A stretch of 21,565 bases of DNA from an uncultured Enorma sp. (GTDB lineage: Bacteria; Actinomycetota; Coriobacteriia; Coriobacteriales; Coriobacteriaceae). The notes under the pieces were generated by a model, which saw only the letters and a program-made list of their open reading frames with translations, did no database searches and was not told the DNA's origin. Positions 1-10,968 of this stretch are shown here, piece after piece (positions within the stretch are counted from its first letter, which is position 1; every line of letters starts with the position of its first letter). Made by a program: the position numbers and the translations under genes. The stretch is from contig CAJLVH010000018.1 in the NCBI GenBank assembly GCA_905210055.1, positions 1 through 21,565 on the forward strand. Reading direction: 5' to 3'.

Positions 1-1
1 G

Positions 2-997
2 GGTTCCGGAGCCGCTGCCGCCGGTGGTCACATCGTCGTGCTGACCGCCTCGCCCGACCATGGCTGGACCGGCCAGGTCGGCGCGTTCGCCCAGGAGAAG
101 GTTGACGAGATCAACGAGGCCGGCGCCTACACTGCTGAGCTCCAGACCGCTGGTGCCGCCTCCGACCAGATCGCCCAGGTCGAGGACATCCTCGCTGGCG
201 ACGCCCCCGCCGGCATCGTCATCCAGCCGCTGGACGACACCGTCCAGTCCGCTATCCAGCAGATCGCAGACGCCGAGATCCCCTACGTCGCCTTCGACCG
301 CATCATCGAGGCTGTTCAGGACACCGCCGTTGCCAACGTCAAGGGCGATAACTCCGGCATCGGCGCCGGTTCTGCCGCCTACTTCGTCGAGAACGGCATG
401 ATGCCCGGCGACGCCGTCTACATCTATCAGGGCGATACCTCGTCCGTGACGACGCTTCGCGACAACGGCTTCACCGACTATCTCCTCGGCAACCTCGAGT
501 TCGACGGTGCCACCGTGCCCGAGGACAAGAAGTGGACGCAGGAGCAGATCGACTCCGCCATCACCAAGTCCGGTGCCATGAACTGGAGCCGTTCCGACAC
601 CAAGGCCGCCTTCGAGACGCTGCTTGCCGATGAATCCAACGCTCAGATCAAGTGGTGGTACGCCGAGGACGACGAGCTCGCCATGGGCATCCTCGAGGCT
701 TTGAACGGTGGCGGCATCTCCGACTCCACCAAGGAGGTCTTCTACGAGACCAAGCCGTTCATCACCGGCTGCGGCGGCCTGAACGAGTACTACGAGGTCA
801 TCCGCGGCAACTCCTACCAGGACATCACCGCGAACCTCGGTGGCGTCATGTCCACCACCTACTCGCCGTCCATGATCCAGACGGCTATTCAGGACATGGT
901 CGACTATCTCGACGGCAAGGAAGTTCAGCAGGATCACGTCATTCCGTGCGAGAACGTCACCGCCGAGAACGTCGACGAGTACGTCGGCTTCGAATAA
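2..997 (+). CDS. mglB: Sugar ABC transporter substrate-binding protein, 5'-truncated (MglB-like)
   Basis: The reading frame is open from the window edge, so the N-terminus and any lipoprotein signal peptide lie outside; 331 residues are visible and end at TAA 995-997. The protein matches the periplasmic-binding type 4 fold of galactose/ribose-type ABC importers. The visible part begins in the first beta-alpha unit (HIVVLTASPDHGW), has the family's PLDDTVQSAIQQIADAEIPY strand-helix in lobe 1, and ends in a lobe 2 with YAEDDELAMGILEALN, the usual sugar-binding 'xNDxxAxGxxxAL' block. It would capture a sugar outside the membrane and deliver it to the MglA/MglC partners encoded downstream in the same order as E. 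coli mglBAC. The exact sugar cannot be read from the sequence; galactose/glucose, ribose or xylose are all possible. I am confident of the family and less so of the substrate. Confidence 0.85.
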   Translation, partial: GSGAAAAGGHIVVLTASPDHGWTGQVGAFAQEKVDEINEAGAYTAELQTAGAASDQIAQVEDILAGDAPAGIVIQPLDDTVQSAIQQIADAEIPYVAFDRIIEAVQDTAVANVKGDNSGIGAGSAAYFVENGMMPGDAVYIYQGDTSSVTTLRDNGFTDYLLGNLEFDGATVPEDKKWTQEQIDSAITKSGAMNWSRSDTKAAFETLLADESNAQIKWWYAEDDELAMGILEALNGGGISDSTKEVFYETKPFITGCGGLNEYYEVIRGNSYQDITANLGGVMSTTYSPSMIQTAIQDMVDYLDGKEVQQDHVIPCENVTAENVDEYVGFE

Positions 998-1004
998 CGA
1001 GCCT

Positions 1005-1197
1005 CGTCACGCCCGTCCGCTGCAGCACGCGGGCGGGCGTCCGCTCGTGACGCGCTGATCTAGGCTTGCGCGTCATGCGGGGCAGCGCTCCCGCGCAATA
1101 TGGAGAGCGCTGCCCCTTCTGGTATGTGTTGGCCGAAGAGGTGCTGCTTTCGGCGAGCACATATGGGAAGAACGCATCGGACGGGGCGCTGCCCCGT
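1005..1197 (+). promoter_or_regulatory. Three-hairpin mglB-mglA intergenic element
   Basis: The 240-base gap between mglB and mglA contains three inverted repeats. The first pairs 1005-1011 (CGTCACG) with 1046-1052 (CGTGACG). The second is a perfect 12-bp stem, 1079-1090 (GGGGCAGCGCTC) with 1105-1116, and a 14-base loop. The third pairs 1181-1187 (ACGGGGC) with 1191-1197 around a 3-base loop. The sequence GCGCTGCCCC occurs at both 1107-1116 and 1186-1195, so the arm at 1079-1088 could pair with either copy. None is followed by a strong T-run (only TTTT at 1203-1206), so these are more likely 3'-end mRNA stabilisers or partial attenuators, giving more binding protein than ATPase, than a full terminator. 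The role is inferred; the repeats are read directly. Confidence 0.55.
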
Positions 1198-1237
1198 TCG
1201 CCGTTTTAGAACACGACCGTACAATGAAAGGAGCGCT

Positions 1238-2749
1238 ATGGATCTTCTTACCATGAGCGGTATCCGTAAGGCGTTCAGCGGCGTTCCCGTTTTGAACGGT
1301 GTCGACTTGCATGTGGGGCCGGGCGAGATCCATGCCCTGCTGGGTGAGAACGGCGCCGGCAAGTCTACGCTCATGAACATCCTCACCGGGTCGTATACCG
1401 CCGATGCCGGCACCGTCACCTTCGACGGCGCAGACATCACGGGCGCGTCGATCAAGGCTGTGGAGAAAGCGGGCATCGCCTTCGTCCACCAGGAACTCAA
1501 CCTGTTCAACGACCTTCTGGCGTATGAGAACATCTTCTTGGGGCAGGAGGAGACGGGACCGGTCTTCTCGCTCAAGAAGAAGAGCATGATTGCCAAGGCG
1601 CGCGACCTCTTCGAGCGCCTAGGCGTGGACATCGAGCCCACCGCGCTCGTCGCCGATCTCAAGCAGAGCCAGAAGCAGCTTCTGGAGATCAGCCGCGCGC
1701 TCTTCTTCAACGCGAAGCTCCTCATCTTGGACGAGCCTACCACGGCGCTCAACACCGCCGAGGTCGAGCACCTGTTCCAGATCGTGCGCAGCCTGCGCGA
1801 CCAGGGCACGTCCTTCATCTTCATCTCGCACAAGATGCCCGAGATTTTCGCGCTCTGCGATACCTACACGGTGCTCCGCAACGGCACGTTCGTGGGTCAG
1901 GGCAAGATCTGCGACACCACACCTCGTGAGGTAACGGGCATGATGGTGGGTGCCACCATCTCCGAACGCGGTGCGTACGAACCGCGCGAGACGGGTGAGA
2001 CCGTGCTCTCGCTCGACCGCTTCACAGGGCCGGGGTTCGAGGACATCTCGATGGAGGTGTCGCGCGGGCAGGTTATCGGCCTCACGGGCCTCATGGGCTG
2101 CGGCAGCACAGAGCTCATGCAGTGCCTGTTCGGCATCGGGCGTCCTACGGGCGGTACCGCCACGGTGCTCGGTAAGAAGCTGCATGGTGGCTCGATTCAT
2201 GAGGCCATGAAGGCGGGCATCGCCATGCTGCCTTCTGATCGCAAGGAGAACTCCGTTCTGCCCGATATGTCGCTCCTCGAGAACATGTACGTTTCCGAGC
2301 ACGTGCTTTCGGGGAAGAGCCCCATCATCCACAAGGGTAAGGAGCAGGAGCGCTTCGAGCACTACCAGAAGCTTTTGAGCATCAAGGCGAATTCGAGTGA
2401 CGATAGCGTGCTCTCGCTTTCCGGCGGCAACCAGCAGAAAGTGTTCATGGCGCGCTGGCTCAACACCGACGCCGAGCTCCTTCTGTTCGACAATCCCACG
2501 CAGGGCATCGATGTCGGTGCCAAGGCCGAGATCTACCACCTGATTCTCGACCTTGCCCGCGGGGGCAAGACCGTGATCATCAACACGCTCGAGATCCCCG
2601 AGCTTCGCGAGGTGGCCGACGTGTGCTACGTGCTCTACGAGGGGCGCATCGTGAAGCGGCTCGAACATGACGAGATCGACGAGCAGACGGTCATGCTGTA
2701 CTCGACGAACTCCGTAAGCGATGATCCTGCGACCGAGATGAATGAGTGA
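1238..2749 (+). CDS. mglA: Sugar ABC transporter ATP-binding protein (MglA-like)
   Basis: This is a 503-residue tandem ATPase of the MglA/RbsA family that energises sugar import. The first nucleotide-binding domain has Walker A GENGAGKST at 36-44, a signature region SQKQLLEISRAL at 144-155 and Walker B LLILDEPTTALN at 161-172. The second has the degenerate Walker A typical of the family (GLMGCGSTEL, 284-293), an intact signature LSGGNQQKV at 394-402 and LLLFDNPTQGID at 414-425. Length is normal for the family (about 500). The start at 1238 was chosen because AAAGGAG at 1228-1234 sits just upstream and the protein then begins directly with the ATPase fold; an in-frame ATG at 1100 would add 46 arginine-rich residues encoded by the hairpin region and is rejected. 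Only 12 bases separate it from mglC, so the two are co-transcribed. Confidence 0.93.
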   Translation: MDLLTMSGIRKAFSGVPVLNGVDLHVGPGEIHALLGENGAGKSTLMNILTGSYTADAGTVTFDGADITGASIKAVEKAGIAFVHQELNLFNDLLAYENIFLGQEETGPVFSLKKKSMIAKARDLFERLGVDIEPTALVADLKQSQKQLLEISRALFFNAKLLILDEPTTALNTAEVEHLFQIVRSLRDQGTSFIFISHKMPEIFALCDTYTVLRNGTFVGQGKICDTTPREVTGMMVGATISERGAYEPRETGETVLSLDRFTGPGFEDISMEVSRGQVIGLTGLMGCGSTELMQCLFGIGRPTGGTATVLGKKLHGGSIHEAMKAGIAMLPSDRKENSVLPDMSLLENMYVSEHVLSGKSPIIHKGKEQERFEHYQKLLSIKANSSDDSVLSLSGGNQQKVFMARWLNTDAELLLFDNPTQGIDVGAKAEIYHLILDLARGGKTVIINTLEIPELREVADVCYVLYEGRIVKRLEHDEIDEQTVMLYSTNSVSDDPATEMNE

Positions 2750-2761
2750 GGTGCAACTACC

Positions 2762-3808
2762 GTGAATGAGAATGCTTCAACGAAACCGACGGGCTTGGCA
2801 AACGTGCTCGGTCTGGTGAAAAAGTACAGCTTCGTCCTCGTGTTTTTGGCGATTCTGCTGGTATACGTCATTGCGAACGGCGGCCTCACGCTGAACGCCG
2901 GCATGAACGTCCTGCGCCACAGCGCGGTGATCGGCACGATCGCTATCGGCATGGGCATCGTGTGCCTCACCGGCGAGATCGACCTTTCCGTAGGCTCGAT
3001 GCTCGCGCTCGTGGCGGGCTTCTCCGTCGTGGTCTTCAACATGACCGGTTCCATCTTGCTCACGTTGGTCTTCGCCGTGGTATTCGGTGCGGTGTGCGGT
3101 TTGGTGAACGGCTTTCTGGTGGGCGTGGTGCAGATGCCCGCGTTCATCGTGACGCTCGCGACGATGCTCATCTATCGTTCGGTGGCGCAGTACGCCTGCC
3201 AGCTGCTGCCCGGCGAGCTTATTGGCAACGGCAGCTCCGTGTACCGTATGTCCAACGCGATCGCGTCGTACGATGCGCTGTACACGTTCGGCAACGCGCG
3301 CGTGGCAGGCGTGCCCATCGTGGGCATCGTGCTCATCGTCATGGTCGTGCTGTTCGTCTACATCTGCACGTCGACGAAGTTCGGCAAGAAGATCTACGCG
3401 GTGGGCTCGAACGCCAAGGCGGCGCACCTCGCGGGCATTAGCGTCCCGGTTATGAAGACGCTCGTCTTCACTATCGCGGGCGCGCTTGTGGGTCTCTCTG
3501 CGTTCCTGTGGATTGCCATGAACGCCTCCTGCGACCCAGCGACGACCGGTTCGAGTTATGAGATGTACGCCATCGCCTCGGTGGTGCTCGGCGGCATTTC
3601 CATGAGCGGCGGTCGCGGCCGCATGATCGGCGTGCTTTTTGGCGCGCTGTCCTATGACGTCATCGACAAGATCATCATCGCGCTCAAGATGGACGCGCTC
3701 ATCCAGGACACCATCAAGGGCATCATCCTCATCATCGTGATCATGATCCAGGTGGCGGGGCCTCAGCTCAAGGAGTTCTTCGGACGTAAGGGCGGGAGTG
3801 CCTCGTAG
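2762..3808 (+). CDS. mglC: Sugar ABC transporter permease (MglC-like)
   Basis: This 348-residue membrane permease belongs to the branched-chain/sugar permease family (BPD_transp_2). It is hydrophobic almost throughout, with about 8-10 helices starting near residues 23-38. Conserved blocks are TGEIDLSVGSMLAL (70-83), YAVGSNAKAAHLAGI (212-226, the cytoplasmic loop that docks on the ATPase) and YEMYAIASVVLGGISMSGGRG (266-286). It forms the channel for the sugar delivered by the mglB product. The start is GTG at 2762, with the ribosome site GTGAGGTG at 2747-2754 overlapping the mglA stop; no in-frame ATG is near. No clear rho-independent terminator follows immediately. Substrate is as uncertain as for mglB. 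Confidence 0.92.
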   Translation: MNENASTKPTGLANVLGLVKKYSFVLVFLAILLVYVIANGGLTLNAGMNVLRHSAVIGTIAIGMGIVCLTGEIDLSVGSMLALVAGFSVVVFNMTGSILLTLVFAVVFGAVCGLVNGFLVGVVQMPAFIVTLATMLIYRSVAQYACQLLPGELIGNGSSVYRMSNAIASYDALYTFGNARVAGVPIVGIVLIVMVVLFVYICTSTKFGKKIYAVGSNAKAAHLAGISVPVMKTLVFTIAGALVGLSAFLWIAMNASCDPATTGSSYEMYAIASVVLGGISMSGGRGRMIGVLFGALSYDVIDKIIIALKMDALIQDTIKGIILIIVIMIQVAGPQLKEFFGRKGGSAS

Positions 3809-3997
3809 GAGGTCTGCATAATACGATTAGGCAAGGCTGCGAACCTTCCTCCCAAGGAGGCTCCGTGCATGCGCGCGGGGCCGCCCTGCGTTTCCGGTCG
3901 CGACGGCCGGCGGCCGCGCGGGGGGCGGGCGACGGTGGGCGTCGCCTGGCAACGCGGGCAGCGCTCGGCAACGCAGGCGCCGCGGTTCGCTTATCGT

Positions 3998-4066
3998 GCA
4001 AAAAGCCAGAAAGCTTCAATAAGAGAAGTCGCGAAGGCTCTTATTGAGACTATCTATGTTTTTTGC
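3998..4066. repeat. Concentric inverted repeats in mglC-carA gap
   Basis: Two inverted repeats share one centre. The inner one pairs TCAATAAGAG (4016-4025) with CTCTTATTGA (4038-4047), a perfect 10-bp match with a 12-base loop. The outer one pairs GCAAAAA (3998-4004) with TTTTTGC (4060-4066). The spacers between inner and outer arms are nearly equal (11 and 12 bases). The T-run at 4059-4064 follows the inner stem by 11 bases, a little far for a standard terminator. It may terminate the mgl transcript, or be a two-tier operator. The symmetry is directly visible; the function is inferred. Confidence 0.6.
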
Positions 4067-4269
4067 TCAATAGGGGAACGTGGCGTGGCGGAAGGGGAGT
4101 GGCGGGACGGGAGAATATGGCGTGGCGGAGAGGCATCGTAGTGGGGCGTGTCAGAGCATTGCTCGCATCGTTCTCGCAACACACTTTGTAGTCAAGACTG
4201 AATATTTCTGCACAATCTTTTCCACTGGATGAATATCTTGTCCGTCAGCACCCGAATGCATGCACCGGA

Positions 4270-4284
4270 GGCGTAGAATACGCC
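4270..4284 (+). promoter_or_regulatory. Small leader hairpin before the carA PyrR site
   Basis: GGCGTA (4270-4275), a GAA loop and TACGCC (4279-4284) form a perfect 6-bp stem. It lies 11 bases before the PyrR-type hairpin in the carA leader, and the flanking AGGC (4269-4272) can alternatively pair with GCCT (4287-4290). It could be a second RNA element of the leader or an operator near the transcription start. TAGAAT at 4274-4279 resembles a -10 box but has no good -35 partner. Confidence 0.4.
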
Positions 4285-4295
4285 AAGCCTATAAA

Positions 4296-4326
4296 CCTTT
4301 AATTCGGTCCAGCGAGGCCGGGAAGG
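4296..4326 (+). promoter_or_regulatory. PyrR-binding RNA hairpin overlapping the carA ribosome binding site
   Basis: The loop UCCAGCGAGG at 4308-4317 matches the PyrR binding-loop consensus (UCCNGNGAGG). It is closed by CGG (4305-4307) with CCG (4318-4320), extended by two G-U pairs (4303-4304 with 4321-4322). A UAA bulge on the 5' side (4300-4302) separates this from a lower stem pairing CCUU (4296-4299) with AAGG (4323-4326). AAGGAG at 4323-4328 is the carA Shine-Dalgarno, so a PyrR-stabilised hairpin would block ribosome binding. This fits the translational repression mode described for actinobacterial PyrR rather than Bacillus-type transcription attenuation; I see no terminator stem after it. 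The hairpin and consensus match are seen directly; PyrR and UMP dependence is inferred from the family. Confidence 0.8.
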
Positions 4327-4333
4327 AGCGAAC

Positions 4334-5767
4334 ATGGCATCTTCAGCATGCGCCGGGACACAGAGTGTCGACGGTGCGCCCCTCGTTCAACGGATGCTTG
4401 CGAACACGAGTAAGCAGTCGGCGGTGCCCGCCCTGCTCATGCTCGCAGACGGCACGGTGTTCTATGGCCGAGCGTGCGGGGCGCGGGGTACCGCGACAGG
4501 CGAGGTGTGCTTCAACACGTCCGTCGAGGGGTACTTCGAGGTCTTCACCGATCCAAGCTACGCCGGCCAGATCGTTACCATGACCTACCCGCAGGTCGGC
4601 AACTACGGCATCGACCTCGCCGATACGCAGATGGCACCCGGCATGCCCACTGAACACCAGGGCAACCAGCAGCCGGCGCTGCGCGGATTGGTGGTGCACG
4701 ACCTGTGCCGCACGCCGTCAAACTGGCGCTCCAGCATCGATGTATCCGAATATCTGGAAGAGCGCGGTATCATTGCCATCGAGGGCATCGACACGCGCGC
4801 GCTCGTACGGCACCTGCGCGATCACGGTGCCCAGAAGGGCATCATCTCGACCGAGATGCTCGACCGCGTCGAGCTTGCGGCGCTGCTCGATGCCGCGCCG
4901 GGTTTGGTGGGCGAAAACCTCGTCAAGACGGTGAGCTGCCATGAGGCCTACCGATATTACCCTGGTCGCGTGGCGAAAGACCATGCGTTCGCACAGGCAG
5001 ATGCCGCTTTGGCGAAGCGCAGCGTAGTGGTATACGACTGCGGCGTGAAGCGCGGGATCCTCGAGGGGCTCGAGCGCGCCGGTTGCGAGCTTACAGTTGT
5101 GCCGTGGGACACGCCCGCCCGCGACGTCCTCGCTCTCCAGCCCGACGGCGTGTTCCTTTCGAACGGCCCGGGAGACCCGGATGCCGTGACCGAGACCTAT
5201 GAACAGGTTCGAAAGCTCATGGGCAAGGTGCCCATGTTCGGCATCTGCCTGGGGCACCAGATGATCAGCCTTGCGGCGGGTGCTCGCATGGAGAAGCTGA
5301 AGTACGGCCATCGCGGCGGAAACCACCCCGTCATGAATCTCATCACGCGCCGTGTGGAGATTACCGCGCAAAACCATGGCTTCAACCTTGTGTTCCCCAG
5401 CTTGGGCACGCTCGTCCCGGAGCTTTCCGGCGGTGTGGCCGAGCATCCCGTGGGCCCGGATGGCACGTCGACCACGGGCGACCTGCGCTTCTGGGTGGAG
5501 CGCGGCGTGGCGCCGGTTGTGGAGAACGAGCGTTTCGGGCGCATTCGGCTCACGCACGTGAATCTGAACGACGGCACCGCCGAGGGCATCCAACTCCTCG
5601 ACGCGCCGGTCTTCTCGGTGCAATACCACCCCGAAGCATCGCCCGGCCCCACGGACGCCCATTACCTTTTCACCGCGTTCGCGCACCTTATGGACGGCGA
5701 CCCCGACTACCTGGACATCGACATCGCGCGCGACCGCCTCGCCGGTTGGCGCTTCGGCACCGCGTAG
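4334..5767 (+). CDS. carA: Carbamoyl phosphate synthetase small (glutaminase) subunit
   Basis: CarA hydrolyses glutamine and channels ammonia to CarB to make carbamoyl phosphate for pyrimidines and arginine. The 477 residues exceed the usual 360-390. The CPSase N-terminal domain starts at about residue 32 (PALLMLADGTVFYGRA) after an extra 30-residue leader. The class I amidotransferase domain carries the nucleophile Cys305 in FGICLGHQM and His432/Glu434 in QYHPEASPG. Compared with typical CarA there is an insertion of roughly 40 residues between QNHGF (346-350) and LTHVNLNDGT (406-415), and a short one near 101-113. The ATG at 4334 is supported by GGAAGGAG at 4321-4328 and by the PyrR hairpin covering that site; a later ATG at 4394 lacks a good ribosome site. 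It is transcribed with carB. Confidence 0.96.
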   Translation: MASSACAGTQSVDGAPLVQRMLANTSKQSAVPALLMLADGTVFYGRACGARGTATGEVCFNTSVEGYFEVFTDPSYAGQIVTMTYPQVGNYGIDLADTQMAPGMPTEHQGNQQPALRGLVVHDLCRTPSNWRSSIDVSEYLEERGIIAIEGIDTRALVRHLRDHGAQKGIISTEMLDRVELAALLDAAPGLVGENLVKTVSCHEAYRYYPGRVAKDHAFAQADAALAKRSVVVYDCGVKRGILEGLERAGCELTVVPWDTPARDVLALQPDGVFLSNGPGDPDAVTETYEQVRKLMGKVPMFGICLGHQMISLAAGARMEKLKYGHRGGNHPVMNLITRRVEITAQNHGFNLVFPSLGTLVPELSGGVAEHPVGPDGTSTTGDLRFWVERGVAPVVENERFGRIRLTHVNLNDGTAEGIQLLDAPVFSVQYHPEASPGPTDAHYLFTAFAHLMDGDPDYLDIDIARDRLAGWRFGTA

Positions 5768-5778
5768 GCGGGCAGAAC

Positions 5779-5822
5779 ATGGGTTGGTTGGGGACGTGTT
5801 CCTTCCAACCCACCTAACCCAT
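5779..5822 (+). repeat. Imperfect hairpin between carA and carB
   Basis: ATGGGTT at 5779-5785 is complementary to AACCCAT at 5816-5822, and TTGG (5788-5791) to CCAA (5805-5808), giving a 44-base interrupted stem that fills much of the 89-base spacer. No T-run follows, so it should not terminate; it may tune the carA/carB ratio or mRNA stability. Its loop side carries GGGACGTGTTC (5791-5801), which resembles GGGACAGGTGC at 13833-13843 in another intergenic inverted repeat, so it may belong to a dispersed repeat family. Confidence 0.5.
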
Positions 5823-5856
5823 CGTGGAGAGCAACCGTTTCAAAAGGAGCGAACAG

Positions 5857-9141
<3,285 letters not shown>

Positions 9142-9178
9142 CGCTATTCCAGGGGTTTTAAGCGCTGCAACCGTCGCC

Positions 9179-10804
9179 TTACCGCCCCTCGAAGAGGTCG
9201 ATAAGTTCCTGCTGGCTGTGGATGCCGAGCTTAGCGTAGATGTGACGGGTGTGCGTCTTCACGGTGTTTCGCGAGATGACGAGTCGCTCTTGGATGTATG
9301 TGCCGTTTCTGCCGCGTGCGAGCATGGTGGCGATCTCCTGCTCGCGCGCGGTGAGGTCGTAGTCCCGTGCGAGCATGGTGATGAGGCTCACTTCGTCGGA
9401 CGCTTCGGCTTCATCGCTCACGTCCCCCTCATCGCTGGTGCCCGCGCTGGTGCCCGCGCCCGCTCCGTCGTCGTCCGAGCTGGCTGCGTGTACGGGATGC
9501 TCGGCCACCCTAGGCCTGCGTGCAGGGGCAATCTCCTGGAAAAAGCGTGTGAAGCTGAAGTTCCGAAGCGCCACAAACACATACACGATGATGACGAGCG
9601 CGATCGTTGCCGTTACGAGCTCCATGGCTTCACCTGGCGCGATGCGCTCGAGCGGCGTTACGAAACCATGCACCGACGCGCCGATAGCGGAACCGCACGA
9701 GGAAAGCGCGGAACCCGTCGCGGCGAAGATGATGGCGCCAGAGGGGTTGCGCGCACCCATGCACGCAAGGACGGAGAGCATGAAGGCATAAAACGACTGG
9801 GAACCAATGGTGAGCAGGCAAAACGAGAGGTCGCCGGCGGCATTGCCCGCAGGCAGAAAGAGGAAGCCGGCGAGCACGGTGAGGGAGCACCACGCAAAGA
9901 GGGTGTCTTCGGTGAAGGCGCGGCTGTACTTGCCCGCTTCGGCGGGGAGCGTGGTTCCCACGTGCTCATGGGCCTCGGCTCGCCCGCCCCTCGGCTCGTC
10001 ATCCCCTGGGAAGAGCCTCGTCACCCCCGCAAGGCCAACGAGCAGCACGCCGATGAGGGCGTAGTGCACGGGCAGAAGCTGGCCGCGCTGGAGGCTCGTC
10101 ACAAAGCCGAAGGTCGACTCGAAGAGGAAGATGCAGCCGTACATATGACTGATGAGCGGCACGAACGAGAACGGGTTGGTGACTTCAAGCGCATGGGCGC
10201 TCGGTTGCTCGCGAATCTCTTGCAGCGTGCTGCGGGCGCCCAGGGTGCCTAGCGCAAGAAGCATGAGCTGGCAGATGACGAGTGACGCCAGCGGCACGGC
10301 GAGCGCGATGGGGCGCAACGCGATCATAGCCAGATAGGAGAGGCCGACGCCTGCACACGCGCAGCCAATGAGCAGGCGTTCGTCCCCAGCTTGCGAAAGC
10401 GCGATGATACCGACCACCGTTGCCCACGTACGTGCGGCGTTCAGGAGGAGGTCGGCCGTGAGGTACCATGCGACCCCTGCATCGCCCGGGGTCTGCGGCA
10501 AACCAGATAACCAAAGCGCCGTGCCCAGCGCTAAGAGCGCGACCGAAACCAAGCTCGCAGCGGGATACGCGATGAAGCGCGGACGCCGCTGCGCGAGGAA
10601 GGCGAGTGGGATGAACAGCAAGCCGGAAATAAAGATGGAGATCGTGAGCGGTTGGTTGGGAATCGAGAGAAGCAGGCTGTCGTTTCGAAGCATCGTAGAG
10701 AGGGAGATGAGCCCCACGCATGCTGTCGCGACGGCGGCGTGCGGAAACTTCACGTTGGCCGTGCCGGTTGCGCCGCTTTCTGCCGTGGTGCTTTTCACGC
10801 TCAT
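9179..10804 (-). CDS. Membrane-anchored LuxR-family transcriptional regulator
   Basis: This 541-residue protein has two parts. Residues 20 to about 430 are hydrophobic with roughly 11-12 predicted membrane helices. A flexible acidic linker (about 440-470, rich in S, D, E, G) leads to a C-terminal LuxR/GerE helix-turn-helix at 482-541 (LTAREQEIATMLARG, then ISRNTVKTHTRHIYAKLGI). This architecture is typical of Coriobacteriia, where such proteins often control adjacent metabolic genes in response to small molecules. It has no receiver or autoinducer domain, so the membrane part is the likely sensor. The start is the ATG complementary to 10802-10804, with GGAGGG just upstream on the minus strand. 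It is divergent from the M20 hydrolase/YfcC pair, its most probable target. Palindromic sites in the shared upstream region could be its operators (inferred). Confidence 0.9.
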   Translation of the reverse strand: MSVKSTTAESGATGTANVKFPHAAVATACVGLISLSTMLRNDSLLLSIPNQPLTISIFISGLLFIPLAFLAQRRPRFIAYPAASLVSVALLALGTALWLSGLPQTPGDAGVAWYLTADLLLNAARTWATVVGIIALSQAGDERLLIGCACAGVGLSYLAMIALRPIALAVPLASLVICQLMLLALGTLGARSTLQEIREQPSAHALEVTNPFSFVPLISHMYGCIFLFESTFGFVTSLQRGQLLPVHYALIGVLLVGLAGVTRLFPGDDEPRGGRAEAHEHVGTTLPAEAGKYSRAFTEDTLFAWCSLTVLAGFLFLPAGNAAGDLSFCLLTIGSQSFYAFMLSVLACMGARNPSGAIIFAATGSALSSCGSAIGASVHGFVTPLERIAPGEAMELVTATIALVIIVYVFVALRNFSFTRFFQEIAPARRPRVAEHPVHAASSDDDGAGAGTSAGTSDEGDVSDEAEASDEVSLITMLARDYDLTAREQEIATMLARGRNGTYIQERLVISRNTVKTHTRHIYAKLGIHSQQELIDLFEGR

Positions 10805-10854
10805 GCAAGCCCTCCTCTCTGCCGCCTGCGGTCTAACCCATGCCGCCCGCCCTC

Positions 10855-10876
10855 ACACCCAGGGGGTGATTTTGCA
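10855..10876. promoter_or_regulatory. Palindromic site, copy 1 (upstream of LuxR gene)
   Basis: CACCC (10856-10860) and GGGTG (10864-10868) form a palindrome followed by ATTTTGCA (10869-10876). On the minus strand it reads TGCAAAATCACCCCCTGGG, similar to copies at 11037-11062 and 13899-13924. It lies about 50 bases upstream of the LuxR start codon. It is a candidate operator, inferred from repetition and position. Confidence 0.45.
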
Positions 10877-10968
10877 GGTCAAGGCCATTAAATCTTATGT
10901 GCGCGACAGAAATGCCGTGCGCAAAGCATACCATGGTCACAGCCGGCGCGACGAGCTTTCTTGGCGCT

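Larger units (their letters stand above)
3809..4333. other. Gene-poor gap between mglC and carA
   Basis: This 525-base stretch has no convincing gene. From 3846 there is a small CCTCC-CAA-GGAGG hairpin (3848-3860). Positions 3870-3985 are extremely GC-rich, with the direct repeat GGCAACGC (3948-3955, 3967-3974) flanked by near-complementary arms GCGTCGCCTG (3939-3948) and CAGGCGCCGC (3974-3983). Next come nested inverted repeats at 3998-4066 and a 12-bp direct repeat TGGCGTGGCGGA at 4081-4092 and 4118-4129. From about 4185 the sequence turns AT-rich, the likely promoter region for carA, but I see no confident -35/-10 pair. The carA leader (4270-4333) holds two hairpins listed separately. A 90-codon frame at 3869-4141 has AAGGAGG 8 bases upstream, but its protein is low-complexity Arg/Gly and I do not call it. 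Confidence 0.6.

Noticed and set aside
1100..1237. In-frame 46-residue N-terminal extension of MglA from ATG 1100
   Set aside because: It would be encoded by the intergenic hairpin region, is Arg/Cys-rich, and the ribosome site AAAGGAG lies directly before ATG 1238.
3869..4141. Possible 90-residue gene with AAGGAGG 8 bases upstream of ATG 3869
   Set aside because: The product is low-complexity Arg/Gly-rich in its first half, reads through the nested inverted repeats, resembles no family I know, and the ribosome-site-like GGAGG is also one arm of a small hairpin.
9142..9189. Bidirectional terminator between convergent carB and the LuxR gene
   Set aside because: Only a 5-bp pairing (AGGGG 9151-9155 with CCCCT 9185-9189) is present, with no T-run on either strand.
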